Origin: Deltaproteobacteria bacterium YD0425bin51 | GTDB taxonomy: Bacteria > Desulfobacterota > Desulfobacteria > Desulfobacterales > YD0425bin51 | NCBI GenBank assembly: GCA_002753225.1 | Contig: PDZS01000007.1 | Location: 62,001-126,000, forward strand | Length of the DNA: 64,000 nucleotides | Direction: 5' to 3' | In this document: positions 33,699-43,674 of the stretch, piece by piece | Position numbering within the stretch: the first letter of the stretch is position 1 | How the letters are laid out: each line of letters starts with the position of its first letter | Notes under the pieces: model-generated | What the model was told of the DNA's origin: nothing | Database searches by the model: none | The model's input: only the letters and a program-made list of their open reading frames with translations | Program-made: the position numbers and the translations under genes

Positions 33699-36227
33699 TT
33701 ATTTTCCACAACATTTTTTATATTTTTTTCCGCTTCCGCATGGGCAGGGTGAATTTCTTCCAATCTTATCTTCTACTCTCTGAACAGGCTTTTTTTTCTG
33801 CTCTCCTTCTGATGCACCAGAATATACAAAATTTTGCTCATTTAGTTTTCTCTCATCAATTATTTTTTCTGGTTCATCATCTGCCATTTCAATTCTAAGA
33901 AGCATACCAATAGTTTTTCTTTTGATTCGGGATATCATTTCCTGAAACATCTCAAATCCTTCTTTTTTATATACAATTAAAGGATTTTGTTGAGCATATC
34001 CCCTAAGTCCTATTCCTTCTTTTAGATGATCCATATTAAGTAGATGCTCTTTCCAGTATTCATCTACAATTTGAAGCATAAGAAAACGTTCAAGTCCTCT
34101 AAATTGTTCAACCCCTATTTTTTCTTCTTTTTCTGTGTAAAGTTGAAGTCCTTTTTCAGAAATAATATCTAAAAGTTTTTCTCCATCTAAACCTTCTAAT
34201 GTATCATCATCTAGTTTTAGTCTAAAATTGAATTGATTAAAAACTGCATCATCTAAGCCTTTTAAATTCCACTCCCTAGGTTCAACCTTTTCATCTACAA
34301 ATGTATAAGCATTATCTTCAGCAAGCTCTGAAATCATATCTTTTATGTCTTCACTCAAATCCTTTCCAGTAAGGGCTTCTCTTCTTTGTCTGTATATGAC
34401 TTCTCTTTGCTGGTTCATGACATCATCATATTCAAGTATATGTTTTCTAAGATCAAAATTATGAGCTTCTACTTTACGTTGGGCGCTTTCAATTGCTTTT
34501 GTAATTAAGGAATGTTCAATTGGTTCCCCTTCTTTCATTCCAAGCTTATCCATTATACTTGAAATTCGCTCTCCACCAAATATTCTCAATAGATCGTCTT
34601 CAAGTGAAAGATAAAATCTGGATGAGCCAGGATCCCCTTGTCTTCCAGAACGTCCCCTTAATTGGTTATCTATACGCCGGCTTTCATGGCGTTCAGTTCC
34701 AAGTATATGCAAGCCTCCAAGCTCTATTACTCCTTCTCCGAGAACTATATCAGTACCACGGCCTGCCATGTTAGTAGAAATTGTAACAGTTCCTTTTTGT
34801 CCAGCTTGGGCTACTATTTCAGCTTCTTTTTCATGAATTTTAGCATTTAGAACTGAGTGTTTAATTCCTCTTTTAGTAAGTTTTTTACTAAGACTTTCTG
34901 ATACATCAATAGAAATAGTTCCCACAAGGACCGGCTGCCCTTTTTTATGTAATGCTTGTATTTCATCTAAAACAGCCTCATATTTTTCATTCTTTGTTTT
35001 ATATATAACATCAGAATAATCTATACGAATCATTGATTTATGAGTAGGAACAACTATTACATCAAGGTTATATATTTTTTTAAATTCAGCAGCTTCTGTG
35101 TCAGCAGTTCCAGTCATGCCAGCAAGTTTTTGGTACATTCTGAAATAATTCTGGAAGGTAATAGTTGCTAATGTTTGATTTTCTCGCTCAATTCTTACAT
35201 TTTCTTTTGCTTCTAAAGCCTGATGCAATCCTTCACTATATCTTCTTCCTGGCATTAGTCTTCCTGTAAATTCATCAACTATTATAACCTGTCCATCTTT
35301 TACAATGTAGTCAACATCAAGTTTAAAAAGAGTGTGAGCTTTTAATGCTTGATTTACATGATGAAGAATTTCAATATTTTTAGGGTCGTATAAATTATCA
35401 ACATTTAATAATTTTTCAGTTTTAGAAACACCTTCTTCTGTAAGTATCACTGAGCGATGTTTTTCATCAATACTATAATCTTTGTCTTTAGATAATCTTG
35501 GTATAATACGGTTTATTTGATCATAAAGTGAGGTTGATTTTTCAGCAGGTCCAGATATTATAAGAGGAGTCCTAGCTTCATCAATTAAAATGCTGTCAAC
35601 TTCGTCAACAATTGCATAATTGAGATCTCTCTGAACTAGTTTGTCTGCAAAGAACTGCATATTATCTCTTAAGTAATCAAACCCAAACTCATTATTTGTA
35701 CCATAAGTTATGTCAGTGCTGTATGCTAATTTTCGTTCTGAATCATCTAATCCATGTACAATTGTTCCTGTTGTAAGCCCTAAGAAATGATAGATTTTTC
35801 CCATCCATGCAGTATCTCGTTTTGCTAGATAGTCATTAACAGTAACAATATGTACACCTTTTCCTGTTAAAGCATTAAGATATGCAGGAAGAGTTGCAAC
35901 AAGGGTTTTACCTTCACCTGTTTTCATTTCAGCAATATTGCCTCTATGAAGCACTACTCCACCAATAAGCTGAACATCAAAATGACGCATTTTAAGAGTT
36001 CTAACAGATGCTTCTCTTACTGCTGCAAAAGCTTCTGGAAGTAAATCCTCAAGTGTTTCACCATTTTGTATTCGTTCTTTAAATTTGTATGTCTGGTCTT
36101 TAAGTTCAGAGTCACTCATTTGCTGCATTTGAGGTTCTAAACAATTAATTTTTTCAACTAGAGGGTATATTTTTTTTAGTTCTCTGTCGTTTTTACTTCC
36201 AAAAATTTTTGTCAAAAAATTTAACAT
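33699..36227 (-). CDS. secA: preprotein translocase ATPase SecA
   Basis: An 842-residue motor. Nucleotide-binding domain 1 has [20 protein letters not shown] and [20 protein letters not shown]. The preprotein cross-linking domain is followed by [11 protein letters not shown] and [20 protein letters not shown] of domain 2. The C-terminus is a zinc-binding SecB-docking tail ([13 protein letters not shown]). It drives protein export through SecYEG in the membrane. It follows the M23 peptidase gene by 12 nt and closes the minus-strand block. Confidence 0.97.
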   Translation of the reverse strand: MLNFLTKIFGSKNDRELKKIYPLVEKINCLEPQMQQMSDSELKDQTYKFKERIQNGETLEDLLPEAFAAVREASVRTLKMRHFDVQLIGGVVLHRGNIAEMKTGEGKTLVATLPAYLNALTGKGVHIVTVNDYLAKRDTAWMGKIYHFLGLTTGTIVHGLDDSERKLAYSTDITYGTNNEFGFDYLRDNMQFFADKLVQRDLNYAIVDEVDSILIDEARTPLIISGPAEKSTSLYDQINRIIPRLSKDKDYSIDEKHRSVILTEEGVSKTEKLLNVDNLYDPKNIEILHHVNQALKAHTLFKLDVDYIVKDGQVIIVDEFTGRLMPGRRYSEGLHQALEAKENVRIERENQTLATITFQNYFRMYQKLAGMTGTADTEAAEFKKIYNLDVIVVPTHKSMIRIDYSDVIYKTKNEKYEAVLDEIQALHKKGQPVLVGTISIDVSESLSKKLTKRGIKHSVLNAKIHEKEAEIVAQAGQKGTVTISTNMAGRGTDIVLGEGVIELGGLHILGTERHESRRIDNQLRGRSGRQGDPGSSRFYLSLEDDLLRIFGGERISSIMDKLGMKEGEPIEHSLITKAIESAQRKVEAHNFDLRKHILEYDDVMNQQREVIYRQRREALTGKDLSEDIKDMISELAEDNAYTFVDEKVEPREWNLKGLDDAVFNQFNFRLKLDDDTLEGLDGEKLLDIISEKGLQLYTEKEEKIGVEQFRGLERFLMLQIVDEYWKEHLLNMDHLKEGIGLRGYAQQNPLIVYKKEGFEMFQEMISRIKRKTIGMLLRIEMADDEPEKIIDERKLNEQNFVYSGASEGEQKKKPVQRVEDKIGRNSPCPCGSGKKYKKCCGK

Positions 36228-36239
36228 TTATGGTGTGTC

Positions 36240-37193
36240 CTAGTTAATATATTTTTCAGGATTTACAGGAACGCCATGCAGGTGAACTTCATAATGAAGA
36301 TGAGGTCCAGTACTTTGCCCAGTATTGCCTACTTCTCCAATTACTTCACCTCTTTCTACTGCATCCCCAATTTTTTTTGAGTATTTATTAAGATGAGCAT
36401 AACGCGTAACAATACCATGTCCATGATCAATTATGATTAGGTTCCCAAATAAGCCTTTTGGACCAGCAAAAGTAACAATACCGCGTGCTGGAGCTTTAAT
36501 TGGTGTACCACTTGCTGTAGAAATGTCCAAACCGCTGTGAAGTTCACCTATTTCTGTAAATGGAGATTTCCTAAATCCAAACTTTGATGTAATTTCTCCC
36601 TTTAAAGGTAGAATAGAAGGAGTGGATGATAAGATATTATTTTGCTTTTGGATTTGATTTTGAATGTTTTTTTCAATGGTCTTGAGTAAGGACTGATATA
36701 CAACTTTCCCCTGATCTGAAGCGAATTTAAGTCCAGCAACCTGATCATACATTTCTCTGATTAAATTACGCTGAATTCCGCCTGATTCCAACTTCAAATT
36801 TTCAGGTATTGAACTTCCGCCCATACCCAAAAGCAAACTTTTATTTTGATCAGGTTTTACAACTTTATTGGCTGCAACGCATACTTTATTTTTAATGGTA
36901 TCCAGATCAACTATCTTTGATTTAAGACCATTCAGTTCGTATGCAAAGTTTTGTATCTGCTTGCTTTGATCTGTAATTATTTCTTGTTGTTTATAAAGCT
37001 TAGATTTTAATAACTCAGCAGTTTCTAAATTTTTTTTTAATTTATAGTTATCATAAGATACAATTCCAAGCGCTGTGACACAAGTAATTACAAAGACAGA
37101 AATAATAGTCAAAAAAAACTTAGAAAATGTTGCATGTCGTATAAGCGCACCAGTGTGGCTTAAAACAAAAAAGGTGACTTTATGTTTTTTCAT
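36240..37193 (-). CDS. M23 family murein peptidase, membrane-anchored
   Basis: A 317-residue protein from the ATG at 37193 (MKKHKVTFFVLSHTGALIRH), chosen over a GTG 13 codons upstream because this sequence is the usual beginning of the family. One TM segment is at about residues 23-45, then a coiled coil (about 48-100). A LytM domain is at about 205-310 with HSGLDISTASGTPIKAPARG, IIIDHGHGIVTRYAHL and GPHLHYEVH. The zinc ligands (HxxxD and HxH) are intact. It cuts or remodels peptidoglycan cross-links in the periplasm. Confidence 0.9.
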   Translation of the reverse strand: MKKHKVTFFVLSHTGALIRHATFSKFFLTIISVFVITCVTALGIVSYDNYKLKKNLETAELLKSKLYKQQEIITDQSKQIQNFAYELNGLKSKIVDLDTIKNKVCVAANKVVKPDQNKSLLLGMGGSSIPENLKLESGGIQRNLIREMYDQVAGLKFASDQGKVVYQSLLKTIEKNIQNQIQKQNNILSSTPSILPLKGEITSKFGFRKSPFTEIGELHSGLDISTASGTPIKAPARGIVTFAGPKGLFGNLIIIDHGHGIVTRYAHLNKYSKKIGDAVERGEVIGEVGNTGQSTGPHLHYEVHLHGVPVNPEKYIN

Positions 37194-37318
37194 AGCAAAA
37201 TACTTTCTTTCAACTGGGCCTTGGCTCAGCACTTTTTGTAAACATGTTTAAATTAACACCAAAAAACCAATAACATAAATATGAAATATTAACCTTCATT
37301 TAAGTAAACCTTTTTTAA

Positions 37319-37363
37319 ACCTAAACCTAAAAAGTTATGTATTTATAAAACACCTAAACCTAA
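37319..37363. repeat. pair of ACCTAAACCTAA direct repeats
   Basis: ACCTAAACCTAA occurs at 37319-37330 and 37352-37363, 33 bp apart (about three helical turns), in the region upstream of the M23 peptidase gene. It may be a regulator site. Confidence 0.45.
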
Positions 37364-37407
37364 GTCTTTTTCCATATCATGCCAGCATAAATGCTGTCAA
37401 GACACTT

Positions 37408-37442
37408 TTTTTGTGTTCTATCATACAGATAGAACACAAAAA
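37408..37442. repeat. 15-bp inverted repeat after folD
   Basis: TTTTTGTGTTCTATC and GATAGAACACAAAAA are perfect arms around ATACA, directly downstream of folD. The stem is followed by A residues on either strand, so it is not a standard intrinsic terminator. Confidence 0.75.
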
Positions 37443-37448
37443 TATAGA

Positions 37449-38357
37449 TTACGCAATACCTAGTTTGAATTTAAGAGATTTCAAAGTATTTTTCATAAGC
37501 ATAATAATTGTCATTGGACCTACTCCACCAGGAACTGGAGTTATTGAACCAGCTATTTCTTTTGCTGCATCAAAATCAACGTCCCCTCTTAATATGGCTA
37601 TTTTCTTTCCTGTTTTTTCACTTATTTTTTCGCCTACTCTATTTACGCCAACATCAATAACACATGCACCTGGTTTAATCCATTCTGGTTTAACAAGTCC
37701 TGGTACGCCTGCTGCAACTATCAAAACATCTGCACGTTTGCAATGTGATGCCAAATCTTTTGTTGCAGTATGAACTATAGTAACTGTTGAATTAGCACCT
37801 TTTCCTTTTTGAAGCATCATGTTTGCAATAGGTTTTCCAACTATATTAGATCTTCCAACTACAACAACTTCTGCTCCATTTGTATCAACTCCAGATCTAA
37901 CTATAAGTTCTTGGATTCCAGCAGGAGTACATGGGGGAAATTTTACTTCAGAACCTCCAATCATAAGTCTTCCAACATTAACAGGATGGAATCCATCAAC
38001 ATCTTTATCAGGATCTATTGCGTTTAGAACTTTCTTTTCATCAACATGTTTTGGAAGAGGGAGTTGGACCAAAATACCATTTATAGAATCGTCTTTATTA
38101 TATTTGTCAATAAGTGCTAAAAGCTCTTTTTCTGTAATAGTTACAGGTTGAGAGTCCTGAACTTCTTTAAAACCAAGTTTATGTGCAGTTTCAATTTTTG
38201 ATGTTACATAAGAAATAGAAGCTGGATTTTGACCTACAAGAATAGTAACTAAACCAGGAACAACTCCATGTTTCTCTTTAATTTGTGCAACTTCAGATTT
38301 AATTTCTTCAAAAATCAGCTTTTGGATTTCAGTTCCAAGAATTAATTTTGCTGTCAT
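37449..38357 (-). CDS. folD: methylene-tetrahydrofolate dehydrogenase/cyclohydrolase
   Basis: A 302-residue bifunctional enzyme. The catalytic block SYVTSKIETAHKLGF has the essential Lys, GILVQLPLPKHV and PDKDVDGFHPVNVGRL follow, and the NADP-binding region contains VVGRSNIVGKPIANMML. The C-terminus GSITPVPGGVGPMTIIMLM is diagnostic. It interconverts methylene- and formyl-THF precursors in one-carbon metabolism. AAGGAGA precedes the ATG. It lies 30 nt downstream of argC. Confidence 0.97.
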   Translation of the reverse strand: MTAKLILGTEIQKLIFEEIKSEVAQIKEKHGVVPGLVTILVGQNPASISYVTSKIETAHKLGFKEVQDSQPVTITEKELLALIDKYNKDDSINGILVQLPLPKHVDEKKVLNAIDPDKDVDGFHPVNVGRLMIGGSEVKFPPCTPAGIQELIVRSGVDTNGAEVVVVGRSNIVGKPIANMMLQKGKGANSTVTIVHTATKDLASHCKRADVLIVAAGVPGLVKPEWIKPGACVIDVGVNRVGEKISEKTGKKIAILRGDVDFDAAKEIAGSITPVPGGVGPMTIIMLMKNTLKSLKFKLGIA

Positions 38358-38387
38358 AAAAAAAACATCTCCTTATATTTAAAATAG

Positions 38388-39425
38388 TTAAACTGGAAAA
38401 GGAATAGTTTTAAGGGAACAAGCCTCATCTATTCCAAACATAATATTCATATTTTGAACCGCTTGACCTGATGCGCCTTTAACAAGATTATCTATGACAG
38501 AGATAATAATAATACGGTTTTTACGTTCATCTAATTTAAAACCAATATCACAATAATTTGTCCCGCGAACGTGTAATGTATCAGGCGCCATGCCATCAGG
38601 TTTAATTCTTATAAAAGGTCTTGCTTTATAAAATGAACTTAAACAATCTCTTATATGAGAAGATTTAATTCCATCTGAAAGAGTTGCATAGATTGTGCTA
38701 AGCATTCCTCTGCTCATTGGAACAAGGTGAGGAGTAAAAGTTATGCTTACATTTTCTCCTGCTTCTTTGCTTAATATTTCTTCCATTTCTGGAGTATGTC
38801 TATGATTTCCTATTTTGTATGCTTTAAAAGATTCGGTTGCTTCACAATATAGACTAGTTAAAGATGGTGATCTTCCTGCTCCGCTTACACCTGATTTTGA
38901 ATCAACAATAATGGAATTTTTATCTATAAGTTTGCTTTTTAATAGAGGAATAAGAGGTAGAAGCACAGTTGTGGGGTAGCATCCCGGATTTCCAATCAGA
39001 TTTGCATCTTTTATTTTTTCAAAGTATATTTCACAAAGACCATAAACTGAATCTTTGAGCAATTCTTTTGCAACGTGAGGCTCATAATATTTTTCATATT
39101 TTGCTGGATCGTTAAACCTAAAATCAGCAGAAAGATCTATTACTTTTTTCCCTGCTTTAAGTATTTCAGGTGCATATCCCATTGGAAGCTTGTGCGGCAG
39201 AGCCATAAATACTACATCTGAATTATCACATATTTTAGTTATGGAAAATTCTTCACAAATTAAGTCACAAATGCCACTCATAGCTGGGAAAACTCTGTCA
39301 AATGGAACTCCTTTATTTTGACGTGAAGTTAAAATAGTAATTTTTACATTTGGATGATTTGAAAGTATCCTTACAAGTTCCGCACCAGTATATCCAGTCG
39401 CTCCAGCAATACCTACCCGAATCAT
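38388..39425 (-). CDS. argC: N-acetyl-gamma-glutamyl-phosphate reductase
   Basis: A 345-residue enzyme of arginine synthesis. I chose the ATG at 39425 (MIRVGIAGATGYTGAELVR) because GAAGGAGA stands 6 nt upstream; an earlier ATG at 39455 has no such site and overlaps a terminator hairpin. The catalytic Cys is in LIGNPGCYPTTVLLPL, and the C-terminal GNHRHTPEMEEI and FTPHLVPMSRGMLSTIY are typical. It reduces N-acetylglutamyl phosphate with NADPH in the cytoplasm. Confidence 0.96.
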   Translation of the reverse strand: MIRVGIAGATGYTGAELVRILSNHPNVKITILTSRQNKGVPFDRVFPAMSGICDLICEEFSITKICDNSDVVFMALPHKLPMGYAPEILKAGKKVIDLSADFRFNDPAKYEKYYEPHVAKELLKDSVYGLCEIYFEKIKDANLIGNPGCYPTTVLLPLIPLLKSKLIDKNSIIVDSKSGVSGAGRSPSLTSLYCEATESFKAYKIGNHRHTPEMEEILSKEAGENVSITFTPHLVPMSRGMLSTIYATLSDGIKSSHIRDCLSSFYKARPFIRIKPDGMAPDTLHVRGTNYCDIGFKLDERKNRIIIISVIDNLVKGASGQAVQNMNIMFGIDEACSLKTIPFPV

Positions 39426-39446
39426 TTTTATCTCCTTCAAGATAAA

Positions 39447-39483
39447 AACACCCACCGTTTTATATTAAAAACAAGTGGGTGTT
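39447..39483 (-). terminator. intrinsic terminator after the phasin-like gene
   Basis: On the minus strand AACACCCAC pairs with GTGGGTGTT and is followed directly by TTTTT, 10 nt after the stop of the phasin-like gene and before argC. Confidence 0.8.
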
Positions 39484-39492
39484 AATTTGAGT

Positions 39493-39789
39493 TTATTGTT
39501 TTATTGATTGTTTTAATTTTTCAACTTCATTCTTTAAATCATTGATCTCGTCTTTACTGGCTACGTTTACTTTCTTTAAGATTTCTTTTACACTTTTCTC
39601 GATTACAGATTCCATTTTCTTTTTTACATCATCATAGCGCCTTAAAAGATCATCTAACATTTTTTTTGCTTCAATATCTGATAGCTTACCTTTTGAAATG
39701 AAATCTTTTGCCATATCTTCAACTTCTTCTTTTGTTTTTAGTGCAAGATCAACACCCATTTCCATAGTTTTTCTAATTTGGTCTAACAT
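39493..39789 (-). CDS. phasin-superfamily coiled-coil protein
   Basis: A 98-residue, almost wholly helical protein (MLDQIRKTMEMGVDLALKTK, then DMAKDFISKGKLSDIEAKKML, ending in heptads of Leu/Val). It resembles the short PhaI/PhaF-type phasin-like proteins annotated as polyhydroxyalkanoate synthesis regulators. No PHA synthase is in the window, so a granule role is only inferred from family. A terminator follows directly. Confidence 0.7.
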   Translation of the reverse strand: MLDQIRKTMEMGVDLALKTKEEVEDMAKDFISKGKLSDIEAKKMLDDLLRRYDDVKKKMESVIEKSVKEILKKVNVASKDEINDLKNEVEKLKQSIKQ

Positions 39790-39868
39790 GATATATCTCC
39801 TTATAGTTAGAAATTTAGTTTAAAACTTAATTATATCAAACTAATTAATTATTGTCTATAACGCAAAA

Positions 39869-39895
39869 AGTCAATAAAATAAAAGGTAGTTGACT
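39869..39895 (-). terminator. weak terminator after pyk
   Basis: On the minus strand AGTCAA pairs with TTGACT and is followed by TTTTT. The 6-bp stem overlaps the pyk stop codon by one base. Confidence 0.4.
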
Positions 39896-41298
39896 CAGAG
39901 GGTTTTAACTTTTAGCATGTTTGTTGTTCCAGAAACTAATACTGGGTGTCCTGCTGTAAGTACTACTAATTCTCCATTCTTAACCTTTCCAGATGATAGA
40001 GCAACAGATGCTGCTTCCTCAAACAGTTCATCTGTATCTTTAAATAGAGGTGCAAGATTAGGAATACATCCCCAATAAAGAGAAAGCTTTCTAATAGTTG
40101 ATATATCAGGAGATAATGCAATAATTTTTGAATTTGGTCTAAATCTAGAAATTCTCATGGCAGTTGATCCTGACTTTGTTGTGGCAATAATTGCTGAAGC
40201 ATTTAGATGATCTGCTAACACGCATGATGCATAGGAAACAGAATCTGAAATTCCTTCTTTTGCCATAAAATTTAGGTATTTATCATGCGGATAATTTTCT
40301 TCAGCACTTAGAATGATTTTAACCATAAATTGTACTGCCTGTATTGGATAACTTCCGCTTGCAGTTTCTTCTGAGAGCATAACTGCATCAGCTCCATCTA
40401 AAACAGCATTAGCAACATCTGTTGCCTCAGCTCTGGTAGGTCTTGGTGAATCAACCATTGATCTAAGCATCTGAGTAGCAATTATTACTGGTTTCCCCAA
40501 TGCGTTTGATCTTTGCACTATCATTTTCTGAATATTTGGAACATTTTCCAGTGGTATTTCTACTCCTAAATCACCTCTGGCTACCATAATTCCATCAGAA
40601 ACATCGAGTATTTTATCAATGTTATCTAAAGCCTCATGTTTTTCAATTTTTGCAATTACAGGGAGATTTACATTTTGTTTTTTCATAATTTCTTTGACAT
40701 TTAGAATATCTTCAGCTGTTCTTACAAAGGAAAGAGCAACATAATCTATGTCATTTGCAAGACCAAAAATAAGGTCTTTCTTATCTTTTTCAGTTAGAGA
40801 GGCAGCTTTTATAGTTCCAGTAGGCAAATTAATTCCTTTATGTGAAGTGAGTACTCCTCCTGTTATTACTTCACAGTAAATATCAGTTTTACTGGTTTTT
40901 TTAACTACAAGCTCTAACATGCCATCAGCAAGTAATATAATATCTCCTTCCTTAACTTCGTTAGGGAGATTTGTATAAGATACAGATACTCTGTTATCAC
41001 AGCTTTCAATCATCTCATTTGTTAAGATAAATGTTTGACCAGGTTTTAATGTAATTCCAGGTTCTATAACTTTTCCAATTCTAATTTTAGGTCCACAAAG
41101 ATCTTGTAGGATTGCTACAGGTTTTCCTAGAGATTCAGAAATTTCACGGATTATCTTTATTTTTTCTTTATGTTCATCGTGTGTTCCGTGAGAAAAATTT
41201 AATCTTGCCACGTTCATCCCATTTTCAATAAGACCTTTTATGGCTTCAGGTGATGAACTGGCTGGTCCAATGGTGCATACGATTTTAGTTTTGCGCAT
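39895..41298 (-). CDS. pyk: pyruvate kinase
   Basis: A 467-residue glycolytic enzyme starting MRKTKIVCTIGPASSS. The ATG at 41298 has GGAG 9 nt and AAGG 4 nt upstream; a TTG five codons earlier is less likely. ARLNFSHGTH, VIAKIEKHEAL (catalytic Lys), MVARGDLGVEIPLE and TRAEATDVANAVLDGADAVM are all intact. It converts phosphoenolpyruvate and ADP to pyruvate and ATP. A copy of the 28-bp palindrome sits in its leader. Confidence 0.97.
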   Translation of the reverse strand: MRKTKIVCTIGPASSSPEAIKGLIENGMNVARLNFSHGTHDEHKEKIKIIREISESLGKPVAILQDLCGPKIRIGKVIEPGITLKPGQTFILTNEMIESCDNRVSVSYTNLPNEVKEGDIILLADGMLELVVKKTSKTDIYCEVITGGVLTSHKGINLPTGTIKAASLTEKDKKDLIFGLANDIDYVALSFVRTAEDILNVKEIMKKQNVNLPVIAKIEKHEALDNIDKILDVSDGIMVARGDLGVEIPLENVPNIQKMIVQRSNALGKPVIIATQMLRSMVDSPRPTRAEATDVANAVLDGADAVMLSEETASGSYPIQAVQFMVKIILSAEENYPHDKYLNFMAKEGISDSVSYASCVLADHLNASAIIATTKSGSTAMRISRFRPNSKIIALSPDISTIRKLSLYWGCIPNLAPLFKDTDELFEEAASVALSSGKVKNGELVVLTAGHPVLVSGTTNMLKVKTL

Positions 41299-41318
41299 TG
41301 TCCTTGTCTCCAATTAGT

Positions 41319-41346
41319 TTAGAGACGCACGGCAGTGCGTCTCTAC
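41319..41346. repeat. 28-bp palindrome, copy 2 (imperfect)
   Basis: AGAGACGCAC-GGCA-GTGCGTCTCT plus flanks, between holA and pyk. It differs from the other copies at the first base and at the centre (GGCA for GGCC). Confidence 0.85.
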
Positions 41347-41353
41347 ATAAAGG

Positions 41354-42814
41354 TTAATTTTTGTTGCTTGTTCCACAAATACTAATAATAACATCTTCTA
41401 AAATTATTTTTGGGGTTTGTGAACTAGTTTTAAGGGATATGTCTGCTTTACTTAACTTTTCCATTGCTTTAATAAGATTCAACTTATTAAACTTCATAGC
41501 TTTTAGTAAATTTTGATATATAGGATATAAGTTACCAGTCTCTTTTGCAATAATTAACTCAGTATCAATTTTTTTTGTTCCTTTTTGTTTATCTTTTTTT
41601 CCTTCAGATCTATTAAAAGAATCTTCTATATCTTTAAGTTTAGCAATAAGATAATTATCATAATCTTTAATTTTGGGAATTATCTTTGTTGTAAATTCAT
41701 TATAATTGATTTTTTCATGAAAATCTGCTCCATAAGATTTATCTATGAAATCTCTTATAATTAGTATTTTTCTTATCATATTAGTAATAGCTGCAAGTAT
41801 TACTAGAGGAGAAATATTTTCAAAAAGGAGTGAGTTTAAATAAAAAATTGATTTTTCAATATTTTTATCAACAACATTGTTAGTCAACTCATAAATGGGG
41901 TCTATCTTAGTTCTATCTAAAATTTCTCTTACATCTGAAACAGTTATTTCATCACGTTCTCCAACAAAATTTGCCAATTTTTCAATTGCATTTGAAAAAG
42001 TTCTAAGATCAAATCCTGTCATTTCATATAGAGTTACAAAGGTGTTATGGTTCATTTTTTTTTTATATTTTGAAAGCAGATCTTTCATTCTTTCATGAAG
42101 AATAACTTCTTTGGCTTCTTTATCTTCTTTTCTATCTCCTTTAGGAACAGAGCAGTCAATTACTACACCTTTTTGTTCAATAATTTTATATAACCCTGTT
42201 CTTTTATCAACTATTTCAGCAGTAATTATAAGATGATTTCCCTTAACAAATCCTTTTTCGATAGACTTTTGTAAAATCTTAGAAACATCTTTCTGATCAT
42301 CAGAAATGGTCAAACCATTTTCTATTACATATTGAATTATTTCATTTAGATATGCAGAATCATCATCTTCTACTATATACTGTTTAAAAATAGCATCTTT
42401 GTTTTCAATTCGAAGATCTTCTATTGAAATGCCTGTTAAATTCAAAAATTCAATAAAGTATTTGGCTCCTTTTTTTATATCTTGTTTATCATATGCCTCT
42501 TTTGCTTTTTTAAGAAAATCAGATTCATTCTGTTTTGAGCTGAAAATACTTGTTTCATTAAAACCTATAAATTGTTTTCCTCCTAGTAATGAAAAAGTAT
42601 TTAATCTTTCAATTCCATTTAATATATTTTCATTTGTTCCTTCATGAGTCTCATAATTTGATTTTTTTTTTGAAGCAGGAAGCGCTGAATCTAAAAGTAA
42701 ATTAACTGATATTTTATATAAAGATTCTTCGCCATAAAATAAATAGATAGGAGCTAAATTCTTTGAATTTTCTTTTAAAAAATTGTTAAATTCTTTGTAG
42801 TTAATTGTAGGCAT
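41354..42814 (-). CDS. holA: DNA polymerase III delta subunit
   Basis: A 486-residue protein. The N-terminus (LAPIYLFYGEESLYKISVNLLL) matches the HolA start, and DLRTFSNAIEKLANFVGE with TKIDPIYELTNNVVDKNIEK are the conserved middle blocks. Length exceeds the usual 330-345 residues because of an insertion at about 100-200 and a longer C-terminus, as in other Desulfobacterota. It opens the beta clamp as part of the clamp loader. It starts 5 nt after lgt, so the two are co-transcribed. Confidence 0.82.
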   Translation of the reverse strand: MPTINYKEFNNFLKENSKNLAPIYLFYGEESLYKISVNLLLDSALPASKKKSNYETHEGTNENILNGIERLNTFSLLGGKQFIGFNETSIFSSKQNESDFLKKAKEAYDKQDIKKGAKYFIEFLNLTGISIEDLRIENKDAIFKQYIVEDDDSAYLNEIIQYVIENGLTISDDQKDVSKILQKSIEKGFVKGNHLIITAEIVDKRTGLYKIIEQKGVVIDCSVPKGDRKEDKEAKEVILHERMKDLLSKYKKKMNHNTFVTLYEMTGFDLRTFSNAIEKLANFVGERDEITVSDVREILDRTKIDPIYELTNNVVDKNIEKSIFYLNSLLFENISPLVILAAITNMIRKILIIRDFIDKSYGADFHEKINYNEFTTKIIPKIKDYDNYLIAKLKDIEDSFNRSEGKKDKQKGTKKIDTELIIAKETGNLYPIYQNLLKAMKFNKLNLIKAMEKLSKADISLKTSSQTPKIILEDVIISICGTSNKN

Positions 42815-42819
42815 GGAGT

Positions 42820-43611
42820 TTAATTTTTTATTTTATCAGTAGAGACGCACGGCCGTGCGTCTCTACTGAGTATATTTAACATAAAAATAGCAATAACTCC
42901 TATAGAAAGCCCAATAACTTGAGATATGGAAAAAGTGTTTAAAATAGTAACACCACGAAAATCACCACGAAATGCTTCTACAATGATACGAAATATTCCA
43001 TAAAACATAGCATACAACCAGAAAATTTGACCATCAAATTTTTTGTAGCGTCTGAAGAAAAGTAAAAAAGAAAATATTATTAAATTACTTATTGCATCAT
43101 AGATTTGGGTTGGATGTAGAGAAATTCCTATAGGAGCTAGTGATTGAGGATTTTTAAAGGTTATAGACCAAGGAAGATCACATTGTTTTCCGTAACAGCA
43201 GCCGGCAAAAAGACAGCCTATTCTACCAAAAAAATGTCCAATAGCTAAAGAAGGGGCAAGTATATCAGCAGTTTTCCAAATGGAAACCTTCTGTTTTTTT
43301 AAGTATAACACTCCAGTAATTAGACCTCCTAAAAAACCTCCATAAAAGACTAACCCGCCATTCCATATTTTAAACATCTCTATAGGGTTATTCATAAAGA
43401 AGTCAATATTAGTTCCAATATAAAAAATGCGTGAGCCAATAATAGCAGCTATTAATATATAAAATCCCAAATCCAAAATCATATCAGGAGAAATGTCTTC
43501 TTTTGCAGCTTGACGTTTTGCCAAAAAAATTCCAACCAAAAAACCAACTGCTATAAAGAATCCATAGGTGTAAATTTCAAGTTTTCCTAATTTTAAAAGG
43601 ATGGGGTGCAT
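42820..43611 (-). CDS. lgt: prolipoprotein diacylglyceryl transferase
   Basis: A 263-residue multi-pass membrane enzyme starting MHPILLKLGKLEIYTYGF. It has the seven-helix layout, the signature GRIGCLFAGCCYG and HPTQIYDA, and a YALFRI-like YGIFRIIVEAFR segment. It moves diacylglycerol to the lipobox Cys of prolipoproteins. It lies 63 nt downstream of lspA, which acts next in the same pathway. The last 15 residues (SRDARPCVST...) are encoded by the 28-bp palindromic repeat and its flank, replacing the native C-terminal end. Confidence 0.95.
   Translation of the reverse strand: MHPILLKLGKLEIYTYGFFIAVGFLVGIFLAKRQAAKEDISPDMILDLGFYILIAAIIGSRIFYIGTNIDFFMNNPIEMFKIWNGGLVFYGGFLGGLITGVLYLKKQKVSIWKTADILAPSLAIGHFFGRIGCLFAGCCYGKQCDLPWSITFKNPQSLAPIGISLHPTQIYDAISNLIIFSFLLFFRRYKKFDGQIFWLYAMFYGIFRIIVEAFRGDFRGVTILNTFSISQVIGLSIGVIAIFMLNILSRDARPCVSTDKIKN
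42839..42866. repeat. 28-bp perfect palindrome, copy 3, inside lgt
   Basis: Identical to copy 1 at 7569-7596. It lies in frame within the 3' end of lgt and encodes SRDARPCVST of the protein. Confidence 0.92.
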
Positions 43612-43674
43612 ATTTATATCAACCTTAATTTTAATTTTTTTAAAGATAAATTAATAGCAAATAACGATTTCTTA

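Noticed and set aside
37319..37363. CCTAAA repeats as telomere-like sequence
   Set aside because: Only two short pairs occur inside a normal chromosomal intergenic region.
37408..37442. Inverted repeat as an intrinsic terminator of folD
   Set aside because: On both strands the stem is preceded by T and followed by A, not by a T-run after the stem.
37411..37773. Long plus-strand open frame opposite folD
   Set aside because: It is antisense to the well-conserved folD coding sequence and has no recognisable motif or convincing ribosome-binding site.
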